This document shows, one piece after another, positions 37,221 through 49,142 of a stretch of 64,000 nt of DNA. The stretch spans positions 65,641,103 to 65,705,102 of the forward strand of contig CM057231.1 of NCBI GenBank assembly GCA_029891385.1, written 5' to 3'. The notes under the pieces were generated by a model. The model had not been told where the DNA came from. It saw only the letters and a list, made by a program, of their open reading frames with translations, and did no database searches. Position 1 is the stretch's first letter, and every line of letters starts with the position of its first letter. The position numbers were made by a program, and so were the translations under genes. The DNA is from Erythroxylum novogranatense. Taxonomy: Eukaryota; Streptophyta; Magnoliopsida; Malpighiales; Erythroxylaceae.

Positions 37221-37348
37221 GAGCCAATGGCTCTGAAAACATTGGGCTTGAAGTCCTGGTACATTGAGCCTGAGGCTCTGAATACGTTGGACCTGAGGTC
37301 CTGTGCGTTGAGCTGAAAGCTCTCATATACGTTGGGCGTGATATGCCC
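37221..37348. repeat. Tandem array of six short stem-loops in the LTR
   Basis: Six units at a spacing of 21-24 bases: GAGCC-aat-GGCTC (37221), GGGCT-tga-AGTCC (37244, one G-T wobble), GAGCC-tga-GGCTC (37266), GGACC-tga-GGTCC (37289), GAGCT-gaa-AGCTC (37310) and GGGCGT-gat-ATGCCC (37334). The linkers stay alike (RTTG before each stem) while stems vary but remain complementary. That pattern points to selection or copying of structure and not of sequence. The function is unknown. It could be an RNA structure in the LTR transcript. Confidence 0.75.
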
Positions 37349-40300
37349 TGATACGGTGGCTGCTCCGGTCACAACTGCCTTTATCTGATCATACTTTTAT
37401 GCATGCCATGTACATGTTCCAATTCACATTCACCGACATTTTACATTTCAAAGACCAATTCCCATTCCTTCGGACCCTCGGTCCGGTAATTCAGTCACTA
37501 ATAAATTTCATATTCAAAAATTATTCCATTGAAGCACTCATGCATAGTTACACACAAATAGCACTTCGATATCACATTCCACATATTTCAGACACCTACG
37601 GTCCAAAATCAGTCAAAATCAAACACACATAACCCTCCATTATCTCCACATGGCAAAATTGCAAAATATTAATCACATAAAGGTTGAGGAACCAACTAGG
37701 TTACTCACCTGTATTTTCGAGCCAAAATCTGGCTGTCTCAGTGACGTCGGTGGACCGACGCTCCAAGTGTGACTCTATAACAGTGACAGTATACATACAT
37801 TATCAATTGTTCAATCGAACTATTTCAGAATGCACATGTAATACTTAGAAGGTGCACAATGCATGATCATGATATTCTCGTCCCTAATCCCATTTTTTTC
37901 TATCATAAAAATTCTTCTAAAAATTAGAAACCTATTGGCGCTGACGGTGCGCAATTTGGACCTTTATAGGTCCCCAATTAATTAAACAGATCCTTATCCG
38001 GACCCACATCAATTTTATGTCTAAAAATCCCGAATCTCTCAGAAAATGAAATTCAATATTCTATGAATCCGATGCCTCAAGAATCAGGTCAATCGGACGT
38101 CGGACGGAAGAGTTATTCACGAAAGAAACCAAAATTCACATTAAATGTATAACCCTTATTTCCTTCTTTGTTTTCCTGATTTCTAACCAAAATTTAATCT
38201 ATCATATCCCTTTCTACACATTTCATAAAAATGCAAACTATACCTTGTTGGAAAGATAATGAAACCCTCTACAATTCTCAAGAAGACCATAAAAATCAAT
38301 TTCACCCCTAAGGGTGTTAAAAATCCAATCAAACCTACTGCCCACTCAAAACCTATCAAAACAGGGCAGTACATTGCAAATTCAGTAACTCTCTGATTAT
38401 TCAGTCAACAATTACACAATAAATAAGGAAGTAATATCACAACGTTATCTAAAACTTTCATGAACAACCCAAAATCAGATTCACTTGCTAACTATGTCAA
38501 ACAATTCACCAAAGCAACAGCCCTCAGAATTTTCCCAATCTGAACAGCACATTTCACAACAGTATATCTCTTAGCACAAATGTCACAAAATTCACTACCT
38601 TATATCCCTGAAAGATAAGATCTCAAAATTCAATTTTCATGAAGAACTCAACATCAAATTCGATCTCTAACAATTTCAAATCTGTTATACAAGTTTCTGT
38701 CATGATCAGCAGTTAACATCCTAATGCAGGTTCAGATTTTGAAAATCCATAACTCCCACATCAGATCTCTAAAACTTATATGCCATATACCATTTTCAAG
38801 ATAAATGTGTCTTATAAAACTCTTCAGTAGATCCCTAACACCAATTCAGTTCACACAAATTACTAAAATTCCTCCAAATCAGAATGTACACCAAATCTAC
38901 CATTTCAACTAGGTTTCATTCAATGCATTAAAACAGCCAATAGTTATTAGTCCATAACTCCTACTATACATATCAAAAAAATGCAAAATCAGTGGCATTG
39001 GAAAGCTAACTGAATAGGATTAAACTTTCAGTTAGTCCATTTTTCCTAATTCCTTCTCAATTAATTTAGAAAAATTTGCAAAACTCATAGGTTATAAATC
39101 CGAATACTGTTCACATCATTTCCAGCAGTAACTTTCCAGGCCATATTTCACCCTCTTACAGCTAAAATTGGACAACACCTATTTCACACAAAAATGTAGC
39201 CAACAAACCAAAATTTAATTGGGCACAAACCTCACCTCATTTGCTCACCTACACAATTAGTTATGATCAAAACATTTCACTAGGTTAAACACCAAATTTT
39301 CCAGATTTCATCTATATCTCATCCTCTTCCATTCTATCACTTTACCTACATTAATATACCTTCATTTACACCTCCAATTCAGCCACAAACTCAACACAAC
39401 ATTTATTTGTATACTTACACAAAAGTTGGCAGGATTAATTCCTCAATTACTATGCACAATTCATCACCAAAATGCAATTACAATCAAGCTAAAACCATTC
39501 ATCACTCATCCTACTTTCAATTCATAACTAATCCTAATCTTATACCCATTAATTCAAGCAATAATTATCATCTATTTAAGGCATCAATAAACATAATAAA
39601 CATACCATATCTCCCATTCCATGTTTCTAACTACCATGATTCATAAATTCATAATCAAACCTTAATTAAAGCTTAACAATACAACTTACCTAATTCAAGC
39701 TTTTCTCTCTTCAATACTACACCACTTTCTCTACTTTCTAATCCTCACACAAGGAGTTTATTATCATGAAAAGAAGGTAACTTGTATACATGTAAGGGAG
39801 GTTCTCAAGGTGGAAGGAAGTAACTTAAAGAAGAAGAAGAAAACAAGAAAAATCGATGGAGATGGAAGATATGGGAGTTTGGATGATGGAGTGAAAATGA
39901 GCTAGAAGCTGTTCTTTTCTCACCTATATAATGTGAATCCACGAAATCAAGGAGAAGAAGAAGACAAAAGCCTTAAATAGGTGGGACACTTGGCATTTTC
40001 TTTTGAACAAGACAAAATGAACTTAATCAACATAAGTTAATCATAACACTAATCTCATTTAATCTTAATCCAACATATGCTAATGGTCCTATAACAATTC
40101 CCACAATTATTTATTCCATAATTCAATGCCATTAGGCAGTCCTTTTTAGTACAGAGAAAGTCACTCAGTCAGTCAGTTGGAATTTTTTCGGTCCGGGCAA
40201 GAACCCCGAAAAATTTCAGAAAAATTCCTAAAAATCCCTTAAAATAGAAAACAATTTATGGCGCACTCAGAATAATTTTTCAAACCCATTAACCACGTTA

Positions 40301-41187
40301 ATCCCAATAAAATTATCTTAGGCACGCAAACCGGGAATATCATGTATGCATGCATAGTAATTTTGTCGGGACCCGACCCGGAGACTGGACCCCAACTGTT
40401 GGATCCGAGACCCAACTGCACATAACTTCCCACTTTTGCTCTTGCTTTGTTACCACAAATATTGGACCCCGTTCTCGGAACCTAACTCTCTTGCTCAAAA
40501 TCGTGAAACCTGAGCGTGTGAATTACTTCGAAGGGTTATAAATTTTTTTTTTCATTCTTAATCCCTTGAACCCTTAAAGACATCATGAATTCATTCTCAT
40601 ACTCAAAACGCTCCCAAAATTTACTTACCAAAGTTCCGTAGTGTGCCCATGTACCTAATCATCATACTTGAACTTATTTCCACTATGCGTTCACCGAATT
40701 TGAAAAACTTAAACTCTTAAATTTCATTGGAATTCTCTTGTAATTCATAGCCTTATGACTCTTGTTTAATTTAAGACAAGAACCGCTCCATTCGGAGTTC
40801 TATAACTCAAGATACACTCCAACAACCTAAAAGAGTTCATACCGGAAACATACTCTCTCAACTGACCCCTTACTTGATTTCATGCCAACTCTTTCAATTT
40901 AACTCCAGATGATACCAATTTTTATAACAAGAAAGATATATGTCTTATGAATCCAATGGTTCAAACCTCACCTCAATTGGAGGTCGGATGAGTGATTTAT
41001 GCCTCAAAAGAATAGACTATGCTCATATCCAAAATCAAATTGAACATCTTTTGGCGCAAAAGCCATAACGTTCACTATAGATGTCGGAATGACTTCGTCC
41101 TTGGACGGTTAGAAAAAAGACATCTAGGGCTACAACTTTTGTGAAGACCAAAATTTGAAATTATGTCATTATCAGGTTACATGGACC

Positions 41188-41360
41188 GTGTGAAAATCAC
41201 ACAGTCTGTGTGAAAATTCACACAAGCCGTGTAACTTTCTGCTACTGCGTCTCCCTGCACCATGGATTTACACAGACTGTGTGAAAATTCACACAGTGTG
41301 TAACCCACCTTCTTGCCGTCTCCTGCATCTGAAATTTACATGCTGTGTGAAAATTCACAC
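41188..41360. repeat. Minisatellite with palindrome GTGTGAAAATTCACAC, left of copia E
   Basis: Palindromic cores at 41188 (variant), 41208, 41279 and 41345. The later units are spaced about 66-71 bases and share a GTGTAACTTTCTGC-like phrase. A fifth core is at 51006-51021 on the other side of copia E. E therefore lies inside the array. Confidence 0.75.
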
Positions 41361-41366
41361 AGTCAG

Positions 41367-43186
41367 TGTTAGAGTAGTGCCCTAAAGGCAATCCCTTTAG
41401 CGCTTTTTGTTCATAGTCATGTATGGACTTTATAAATAAATAAAGAAAGGCATGTTTCATTTATTTGATGTTCTTTATGAATTGATATTGATCTTTAATC
41501 AAATTAATGAAGTCCATGATATATGACATAGCATGAAGGAAATTATGATGTGATCATAATCACGAGATTCCTATCATGTGCAATTATGTCGATTCTAAAT
41601 TTTCCTAGTCATAGGATTAATGAGGCTGGACATCATTAATCCGACAGACTAACATATGTCATACTCCTTGATTGGATCAGCGGTGGATCTCGAAACTGTA
41701 AATATGAGATATTTAGAGTTGACATATGGATGCTTACTAGTGGTAGTAAGTTCATTGGATGACTGCCATGAGATCATCACATGGATTTAATGTCGTTGAT
41801 AATCTCATCATAAGAATGGTGCAAGTATCCTTAGACTTGAGGTACTCAAGGATATCTTGAATCTTGATTACGTGCTGACTCCATTCCTTGTTGCCTTCGG
41901 AGGTTACTCATAGGGTGGTGCTTGGTGCACTTGAGGTATTGAAGGTAATTGAGTAGCCAATAAAGGATTCATCACTTACGTGATAGCGAAGAGATACCTG
42001 CCTCTTGTCAGGATCATTACTTTAAGTCTCTGGCCAGAGCATAAATATGTCATGAAGAGTGTCTTCATGGACATATAAAGTAATGAGTCCTCAGACAGGA
42101 ACTGATTTCACTTGGGCTAGACTTGGTCTGGTAAGAGTTGACATATTGCCCATACTCATAACCAAGTGAGGTATAGGATGATGAAAGGACGAATTGCACA
42201 GTAATTGTCTATGGAAGGGTTCGTGATCTGGTTCGTGATGAATTCATCAAACCAATTACTTTCCGGTCAATTGGGGGTCATGATGTGTTGCTAGACGCCG
42301 CTCATGACTTGCTCAGATTAATTGTTAATCTAAGTGGCCAACATAACCGGGAACCTAAAGGGTCACACGCATAAGAGTGACTCAGAGAATCTGTAAAATA
42401 GTAATTAGACAGAGTTCTAATTATGGAGAGCAACTGGATTAAATGGATCCCGATGAGATTGGGATATGTCCCGATGAGATCGCGACATCGATATTGCTGA
42501 AAAAGGTTTTCGGTGGTTTTTCCATGTCGGGGCCCGGTAGGACCGACCCCAGTGTGACTGGACCACTTCAGTAATATATATACATATATATATATGATTA
42601 ATTAATTAAATAATTAATTAATATATATATATATATATGCTTGAAACGTGGATTGATGGGAGAAGAAGCAAAGAAGCTTCCATTTGGAAGCTTAGTCATC
42701 ACTTTTCATTAATTGACTAAATGACAAAAAGACAAAAGATGGAGGATGAAAGGTGTTGCTCGTATGACTTGGTTAAAAAGAAGAGAAAAAGAGTTTTCTT
42801 TAACCTTTTGGAAAAGCATCATCGTGAATGAAGGAAGAAAGTAAGGTTTTTGAGAAAAACCTAACACTCTCATCTTCATCATCGATTCTTCCTCTTCTCC
42901 TTCAAGCTTTTGTCATCTCCTCCACGTTGATCCAAGCTCTCTAGAGGACAGAGGTAGGCTCTAGTAGGCTTTATTCTGTTCTAGCTATTCCCGGGTCAAA
43001 AGTGTTTGATCCGGTTAGGTTTTCTGATCTCTGCGTGGATACCTTTAGAGATAGTCTCTATTGGCTATTCAGGTTTGAGGTTTTCATACCGACGCCGGGA
43101 TCCTGGCTTTCGGGAATGTCCCGGTAACAAAATTTTTGTTTTTCCACTGCTGGAACATGTGATGTTCCTCCCGGGATTTTCCTACA
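41367..43186 (+). repeat. 5' LTR of copia E
   Basis: TGTTAGAGTAG to TTTTCCTACA. It contains an AT-dinucleotide and TTAA-rich block near 42570-42640. Matches 49143-50957 and, more distantly, the LTRs of F. Confidence 0.94.
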
Positions 43187-43187
43187 G

Positions 43188-43200
43188 TGGTATCAGAGCG
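43188..43200 (+). other. Primer-binding site of copia E (tRNA-Met)
   Basis: TGGTATCAGAGCG, one base after the LTR end. Matches the initiator tRNA-Met type. Confidence 0.9.
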
Positions 43201-44310
43201 TCTGGTGCCGTGTATGAAGCTTTAACTGAAGCTAGATCATAAACCTTAATTGCTTGTGATGTTGTAGCATGCATTCTGTTCAGATTTCGAATTGCTATAG
43301 AGATAGGGTTTTCGAAAATTTTCTGCCCAGGATTGTTCATAACATGTTATAGAATATGTCTATGAATTTTCAGAATTTATCGATTTTATTTGATATAGTT
43401 TTGCTAATTAATTCCCTAAGGTTCCAGATGCTGTTTTGTGAAACACTCTGTGGACAGGCAGTAGTATAAAATCGAGAATAAATTCTAGAAAAATCTTTTT
43501 CTGGATTTTCCTTCACCTACATGTCTCTAAGATGTTGGTGAATGTCTTTGAGCATGGAAATTGGATTTCAAGGTGATTGGATATTTATTCACGAATTTAT
43601 TCTATACTGTTGGGAATTGCTGTGCTGATGAACACAGATTTTGAATCGGCTTTGTTATTTTGGTTGACTGAGTCTTTGATGGCCTAAAATCCTGAAAACA
43701 TTCAGGTAGAATATTCTGAACATGTAGTAAGCTATGTAATTTTCTCAAAATTTATTGAAATTGTTTCATTGATCATTTAGAGCAATGTACAGAACTGGAC
43801 AGTTTTGTGGAAATTGTTGAGACTGTTTTGCTTGGCTTGATTGAGTGTGATTTTTCAGTTCCAATGCCTTGCACCATTTTTAATGTGGTTAAAAATGTGT
43901 TATCTTGATGTAGTATGATTTCCAAACTGAATGGCTTGAAGTTGCTTTTCCAAGAATTTTTGAATGCCGAATTGGTCACATTTGTGTCTCGTTAGTATAT
44001 TTCATTTTCTTGCTTGTTTTGGCCGTCACAATTTTTGTGACAAGTGCCGGAGTAGTTTTGAGAGTGTATACACTAGCTTGAGATGCTTAGGGTGATAATT
44101 TGGGTGTTCCTAAATTATTTGGAAATCTTAGAGTTATGACTCCTTTCAAGCTTTTCATATAGTTTGACTATTTAAGGCATTCATGAATCAACGAAGTGTT
44201 CATTGAGGCATCTATTTACAGATATTACCTTAGGTATGATGGTATTGTGAATTGGAATTGCATGGATTGAGGAATTAGCCGATTAGAGATTTTAGCAAAT
44301 TTCCTTGGAT

Positions 44311-44488
44311 AAGGCGACTTGTGTATGGAATAAGTCGACTTGTTCAAGGTCTTAGTATAAGTCGACTTGTAGCACATTACAAGGCGACTTGTACATGGGC
44401 AGGTGTCATAAGTCGACTTGTATTATACAAGTCGACTTGTGTGTGGGCAGAAGCATAAGGTGACTTGCATTCGATGAAAGTCGACTTG
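44311..44488. repeat. AAGTCGACTT palindrome array, leader of copia E
   Basis: Five perfect copies of AAGTCGACTT and three variants (AAGGCGACTT, AAGGTGACTT), separated by 10-25 bases of changing sequence. The core is often extended to CAAGTCGACTTG. The array in copia F at the same leader position has 13 perfect copies. Confidence 0.85.
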
Positions 44489-44682
44489 TGACATGCTCAG
44501 GTTGGATGATGGATGATTATAAGTTGATTCAATTTGATTAATGAAACCTAAATCATGCCATATAGTCATAGTGACTATGATCCTTCACTTGAGTCTAGAG
44601 TTTCTAAATCCCTCCTCGGTATATGAAAACTAACGCCTTCCATTAATATGGTAAGAACCAGAGTTCTTATAGGGATGGGTTG

Positions 44683-45066
44683 TTGGGTAAACCCAAGCTC
44701 ACTCTATACGGATATGTTCGAACCATGAAAATATGATTTTCTGATTAATGGGTTGGTTTTCACTGGAAGCGTTGGTTTGTTGAGTAAACTCAAGGTCAAC
44801 GTGGACAGAGGTGAAATTGGGTAGCATACATCGGATGTATGCGCATCAAAGAGTTGATACCCAATGTAAGTGCATACATCAACAAGTTGATAGCACTGAT
44901 CGATAGTTATGTCTAAGATGTAATTGGTATATCTGATACCTCCCGAGACATAAGGTGGCTTGTTGGGTAAACCCAAGGTCATTCTTAATGTCGGTTATCG
45001 ATGATGCAATTGGTATGTTCGATAGCTACCGATTGACCTAAGTTGTGGCTTGTTGGGTAAACCCAA
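44683..45066 (+). other. Four repeated hairpins in the leader of copia E
   Basis: TTGGGTAAACCCAA at 44683-44696, 44963-44976 and 45053-45066, and TTGAGTAAACTCAA at 44780-44793. Each is embedded in a longer repeat (TTGTTGRGTAAACYCAAGSTC). The second copy shows a paired G-to-A and C-to-T change that keeps the stem. Confidence 0.75.
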
Positions 45067-45257
45067 GGTCATTCTTAGCAATATCGGATATCAACCCACT
45101 AGGACATTATGTCACTTTGTTTCTTTGGATTCGTAATGAGGGTTATGGATTCTATGAAACTAGTGGGAGCTTTTTGCATATCATTCAAGTCCTTATGATT
45201 ATGCAGCTATTCCTATTCTAACATTCTTCCTCTCTATCCGTGTAGGTTATTTGAAAA

Positions 45258-46345
45258 TGTCGTCAAGTGTGAATCTTCGCTCGCTTATGGAGTCCAACAA
45301 GTTAACTGGACCGAATTTTCTTGACTGGTTAAGGAATCGAGAATAGTTCTCGATCCGAAGGTCCAGGATATATCCTAGATTTTCCGCTTCAGATGCACTT
45401 CTTTGTCGATGCTTCTGATGATGATCAGAAGGCATATAGTAAGCATCTAAAGGACAGTGACATGGCTACTTGCATCATGCTTGCCTCGATGTCACCAGAG
45501 CTGCAGAAGCAGCATGAGTCCATGGATGCTCACACTATAGTATTTCATCTTAGGGAGCTGTTTGACGAGCAAGCCCGGTCCGAAAGGTTCGAGACCTCGA
45601 GGCTTCTCTTCACCACAAAGATGGCTCGAGGACATCTGCATGCGATCGACGCGAAGATGAATGGCTATATTGAGAGATTGGCCGTCTTAGGTTTTGCAAT
45701 GGATCATGAGTTAAGTATAGACTTAATTCTGGTTGGATTGTCCGACAGTTATGCAAAGTTCGTGTTAAACTATCGGATGAACCAAATATCCACTACAATA
45801 CCTGAGCTGATCAATCTAATAAAAACAGCTGAGCAGACTATCAAGAGTGATAGTAAGCAAGTGCTGGTAGTAGCTTCTTCTTCTTTAGGTTCCAAGGAGA
45901 AAAAGAACCCAAAGAAGAAGAAGGCAAAGAAACCAAAGGGAAGCGTCATCAAGAAGAAGACCAAAGAAGCTGCCCCGAAAGGAACTTGCTTCCATTGCGG
46001 TAAAGATGGCCATTGGAGGCGCAATTGTAAAGTCTATCTCGAGTCGCTGAAGCAGAAGAAGGCATCAGATGCCTCGACTACTTCAGGTTTGTATGTCATT
46101 GAAGTTAATACTGTTACTAATCACAACATTTGGGTATTTGATACTGGTTGTGGCTCACATATATGTAATGATATGCAGGGCCTCAGGGACAGTAGGCAAC
46201 TCATGAAGGGAGAAGTAGACCTACGTGTTGGAAATAGAGCAAGAGTTGCTGCATTAGCCGTAGGAACCTATGTTTTGTATCTCCTCTTGGGCTTGTCTTT
46301 GGAATTGGATGATTGTTATTTTGTACCCGTTTGACAAAGAATATA
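45258..46345 (+). pseudogene. gag: Gag and protease start of copia E
   Basis: The ATG at 45258 begins MSSSVNLRSLMESNK but meets a stop after about 30 codons. The frame is recovered at 45393-46334 (313 codons). That part has the copia Gag domain (residues 10-150: MATCIMLASMSPELQKQHES and onward), a lysine-rich linker, a CX2CX4HX4C zinc knuckle at residues 199-212 (CFHCGKDGHWRRNC), and the protease active site WVFDTGCGSH (aspartate 250). The early break lies at a CG where the family has CTG, with two more single-base losses before the frame returns, so the damage may be a sequencing fault and not a real mutation. Confidence 0.88.
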
Positions 46346-47560
46346 TTATACATTTCTTGTGTCGAATAAATTTGGATTCCATATGAATTTTAATAGCAAT
46401 GGTTGTTCTATCAATTCTAATGGAATGCTTTATGGAACTGTACATTGTGCAATGGTATTTACATATTAGATATGTCTAATCCAATTTTAAATGTCAATGA
46501 CACCAAACGGTATAAAACAGATAATCTAAAGTCAACTTACTTATGGCATTGTCGACTTGTCCATATAAATGAGACACGCATCGCTAAGCTCCACAAGAGT
46601 GGCAGTTTAGGGTCATTTGATTATGAATCATATGACACATGCGAATCTTGTTTATTAGGCAAGATGACTAAGTTACCCTTCAAGGAAAGGGTGAGCGGCG
46701 ATTGGAATATTAGACCTAATACATTCGGATGTATGCGGTCCGATGTCCATCCATGTCGAAGTGGTTGTCGTTACTTCATTACCTTTATCGATGATTATTC
46801 ACGATATGGGTACTTGTATCGATGAGATACAAATCAAGCGTTGAAAAGTTCAAACAATTGAAATGAAGTAGAAAACCAGCTTGGTAAAAGTATCAAGGCA
46901 TTACGATCGATCGTGGTGGAGAATACTTAGACCAACAGTTTCGGATTATCTCGAGATAATGGGATATTATCTCGGACTCCTCCTCACGCCGCAAAGACAA
47001 TGGTGTGGTTGAAAGGAGAAATCGAACCTGTTGGACATGGTACGATCAATGATGGGTTTCGCAGTTACCAAAATCGTTTTGGGGTATGCGCTAGAGACAG
47101 TTGTTTACTTGTTAAACGAGTTCCCTCTAAGGCGATTGATGTTACTCCATATGAGATGTGGACTAACGAAAACTTTATCTTTCTCATCCGAAAGTATGGG
47201 GTTGTCACCTTACGTGAAGCGGATTCAATCGATAAGCTTGAAGCAAAGTCGACAAGTGTTTGTTTGTAGGATATCCTAAAGAGACCATGGGATATCAATT
47301 CTACCTTCTTTGAGGAACAAAAGGTGTTTGTTTCAAAGCATGCTGTCTTTTAGAGAAAGAGTTTCTTCTGCAAGAAGGCGATTAGAGCAAAGTCGAACTT
47401 GAAGAAGTTCAAGATGCTCAAACAAGCGCAGATCAACGGCTGAACTCGAGACATGCCACTCATTCGGATGAAGTAATAGTTCAACCTTCGTGACACACGA
47501 AGTTCGTAGGTCAAGTAGGATGCGACTGCCCCGAGAGATATGGATTTCGTAAGTGAACAG
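46346..47560 (+). pseudogene. pol: Protease end and integrase of copia E, frameshifted
   Basis: 46445-46825 encodes the integrase zinc region (LWHCRLVHINETRI, then CESCLLGKMTKLPF) and DDYSRYGYLY. DRGGEY, with the second catalytic aspartate, follows at 46909-46926 in another frame. Later fragments at 47000-47280 show ERRN-like and TPYEMW motifs in changing frames. At least three frame changes occur, many at places where a single C or G seems to be missing. Confidence 0.8.
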
Positions 47561-48364
47561 AATGACGTATTGCTCATAGAAGATGATGAGCTGTTACCTA
47601 TGAAGAGGTTACAAAAGTTCGAGTCGAAAAATGGATTTGTGCCATGAAAGCATGATGGATTCCATGTACATAAACCAAGTATGGACTTTGGTTGATGCAC
47701 CAAGGATAAAACCTATAGGGTGCAAATGGGTTTTCAAGAAGAAAAGCGACATGGATGGTAATGTGATTACCTACAAAGCAAGGCTTGTGGCCAAAAGATT
47801 TCGTCAAAGACAAGGAGTTGACTATGACGAGACCTTCAGCCCCGTAGCAATGCTTAAATCCATTCGGATACTCCTAGCCGTTGCCACTCATTATGATTAT
47901 GAGATATGGCAAATGGATGTGAAGACGACTTTCCTTAACGGAATCGGCCGAGGATGTGTACATGACACAACCAGAGGGCTTCACTTCCAGTTGATGGGGA
48001 AAAGGTATGCAAGCTTCGGAAATCCATCTATGGATTGAAGCAAGCATCCAGAGTTGGAACATCCGTTTTGATGAGTCAATCAAAGAGTTTGGTTTCTCAC
48101 AAAATCCGGATGAACACCGTGTACAAGAAGGTTAATGGGAATGCAATCGTTTTCCTTGTGTTGTATGTAGATGACATCTTGTTACTTCTAAACGATGTCT
48201 CATTGATGCAATCGATTAAAATTTGGTTGTCCAAGCAATTTGCGATGAAAGACCTTGGTGAAGCAACTTATATCCTTGGGATAAAGATCTATAGAGATAG
48301 ATCAAAGAGGTTGCTTGGTCTTTCACAATCATCGATACATAGACAAGATGCTAAAGAGGTTTAG
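47561..48364 (+). pseudogene. pol: Reverse transcriptase of copia E, frameshifted
   Basis: 47631-48038 carries GCKWVFKKKSDMDGN, YKARLVAKRFRQRQGVDYDE, SIRILLAVATHYDYEIWQMD and VKTTFLNG. Then the frame is lost near 47940. 48035-48364 carries the active site YVDD (48164-48175) and LGEATYILGIKIYRD. The two catalytic regions are therefore intact but in different frames. Confidence 0.85.
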
Positions 48365-49128
48365 CATGGAGCAATCCAAGAGGGTTTCTTCCCATTACTC
48401 ATGGATAACACTCTCGAAATCTATGTGTCCTAAGATACAAGATGAGAGGATTCGCATGGATCGGATCCGTATGCATCTGCAGTAGGATCGATCATGTATG
48501 CTATGTTATGTACGAGGCCCGATGTATCGTATGCTCGAGTGTCACGGCGGATACCAATCGGATCTGCTCGAAGGTCATCGGGTGGTGTCAAGAATATCCT
48601 CAAGTACTTGCGAAGGACTAAGGATGTTTTCTTGATATATGGAGATGGAAATCTCCAAGTGGCGAGCATCTGGATGCGGTTTCCAATCGACAAGGATGAC
48701 TCGGATCCCGGTCGAGTTATGTTTTCACGCTAAACGGTGGGCGGTCGGTTGGAAGAGTTCCAAACAAGAGACGCTCGCGATTCGACGATCGGGCAGAGTA
48801 CATTCTTTGCATCGAGGCGGCAAAGGAAGCCGTTTGGATCGAAGTTCATTTCGAACTTGGTGTGGTTCCTAGTGTGATGGACCCATACAGTTGTATTGTG
48901 ACAACAATGGGGCTATTGCTCGGGAAAAGAACCGAGGTCTCACCAACGATCTAAACACGTACTCGCAGATATCATCGATTCGAGATCATTGCTAGAGGTG
49001 ATGTCGCGATCGAGGGGATTCCCACAGAGCAAAACATTGCTGATCCGTTGACGAAGCCATTGTCACAGAAGAATTTTGATTCTCATGTACTCGCTTATGG
49101 TATTAGATACCAAGGCGATTGGCTTTAG
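48365..49128 (+). pseudogene. pol: RNase H of copia E, heavily frameshifted
   Basis: Short pieces of RNase H are recognisable by order and motif (MYAMLCTRPDVSYA at 48494, ILKYLRRTKDVFLIYGD, then DPLTKPL-type sequence near 49040). Compared with related elements this segment has many single-base losses, often leaving CG where CTG or CAG is expected. The stop TAG at 49126-49128 and the PPT follow in the normal positions. Confidence 0.75.
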
Positions 49129-49130
49129 GT

Positions 49131-49142
49131 CAAGTGGGAGAT
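49131..49142 (+). other. Polypurine tract of copia E
   Basis: CAAGTGGGAGAT directly before TGTTAGAG, the LTR start. Confidence 0.9.

Larger units (their letters stand above)
36615..41366 (-). repeat. Ty3/gypsy LTR sequence G2, left end to copia E
   Basis: Starts TGTAGCACCCC at 36615. The first 1.5 kb matches 62460-64000, where a primer-binding site proves that this sequence is an LTR end. No coding sequence is found in it. The orientation is minus by the position of PBS and PPT at 62460 and 58816. Around 39930-39990 the minus strand has TATA-like stretches (ATTATATAGG) that could be the promoter. Homology to the 62460 copy cannot be followed past 38091 because the window ends. The right limit is uncertain: either the LTR ends near 40400 and another LTR piece follows, or it runs on past copia E and F. 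Confidence 0.7.
43201..45257 (+). other. 5' leader of copia E
   Basis: Two kilobases without a credible open frame. It contains the AAGTCGACTT array (44311-44488) and four hairpins (44683-45066), both also present in the leader of F. The length and the regular repeats make it a candidate for RNA packaging or translation control, but no function is shown. Confidence 0.75.

Noticed and set aside
42575..42640. AT-dinucleotide and TTAA run as a possible origin or regulatory site
   Set aside because: A simple repeat present in every LTR of the E/F family, with length differences between copies; nothing more can be supported.
44311..44488. CRISPR-like layout of repeats and spacers
   Set aside because: Cores are only 10-12 base palindromes with short, uneven spacers inside a plant retroelement leader. 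There are no cas genes, and the sister copy shows tandem expansion typical of a minisatellite.
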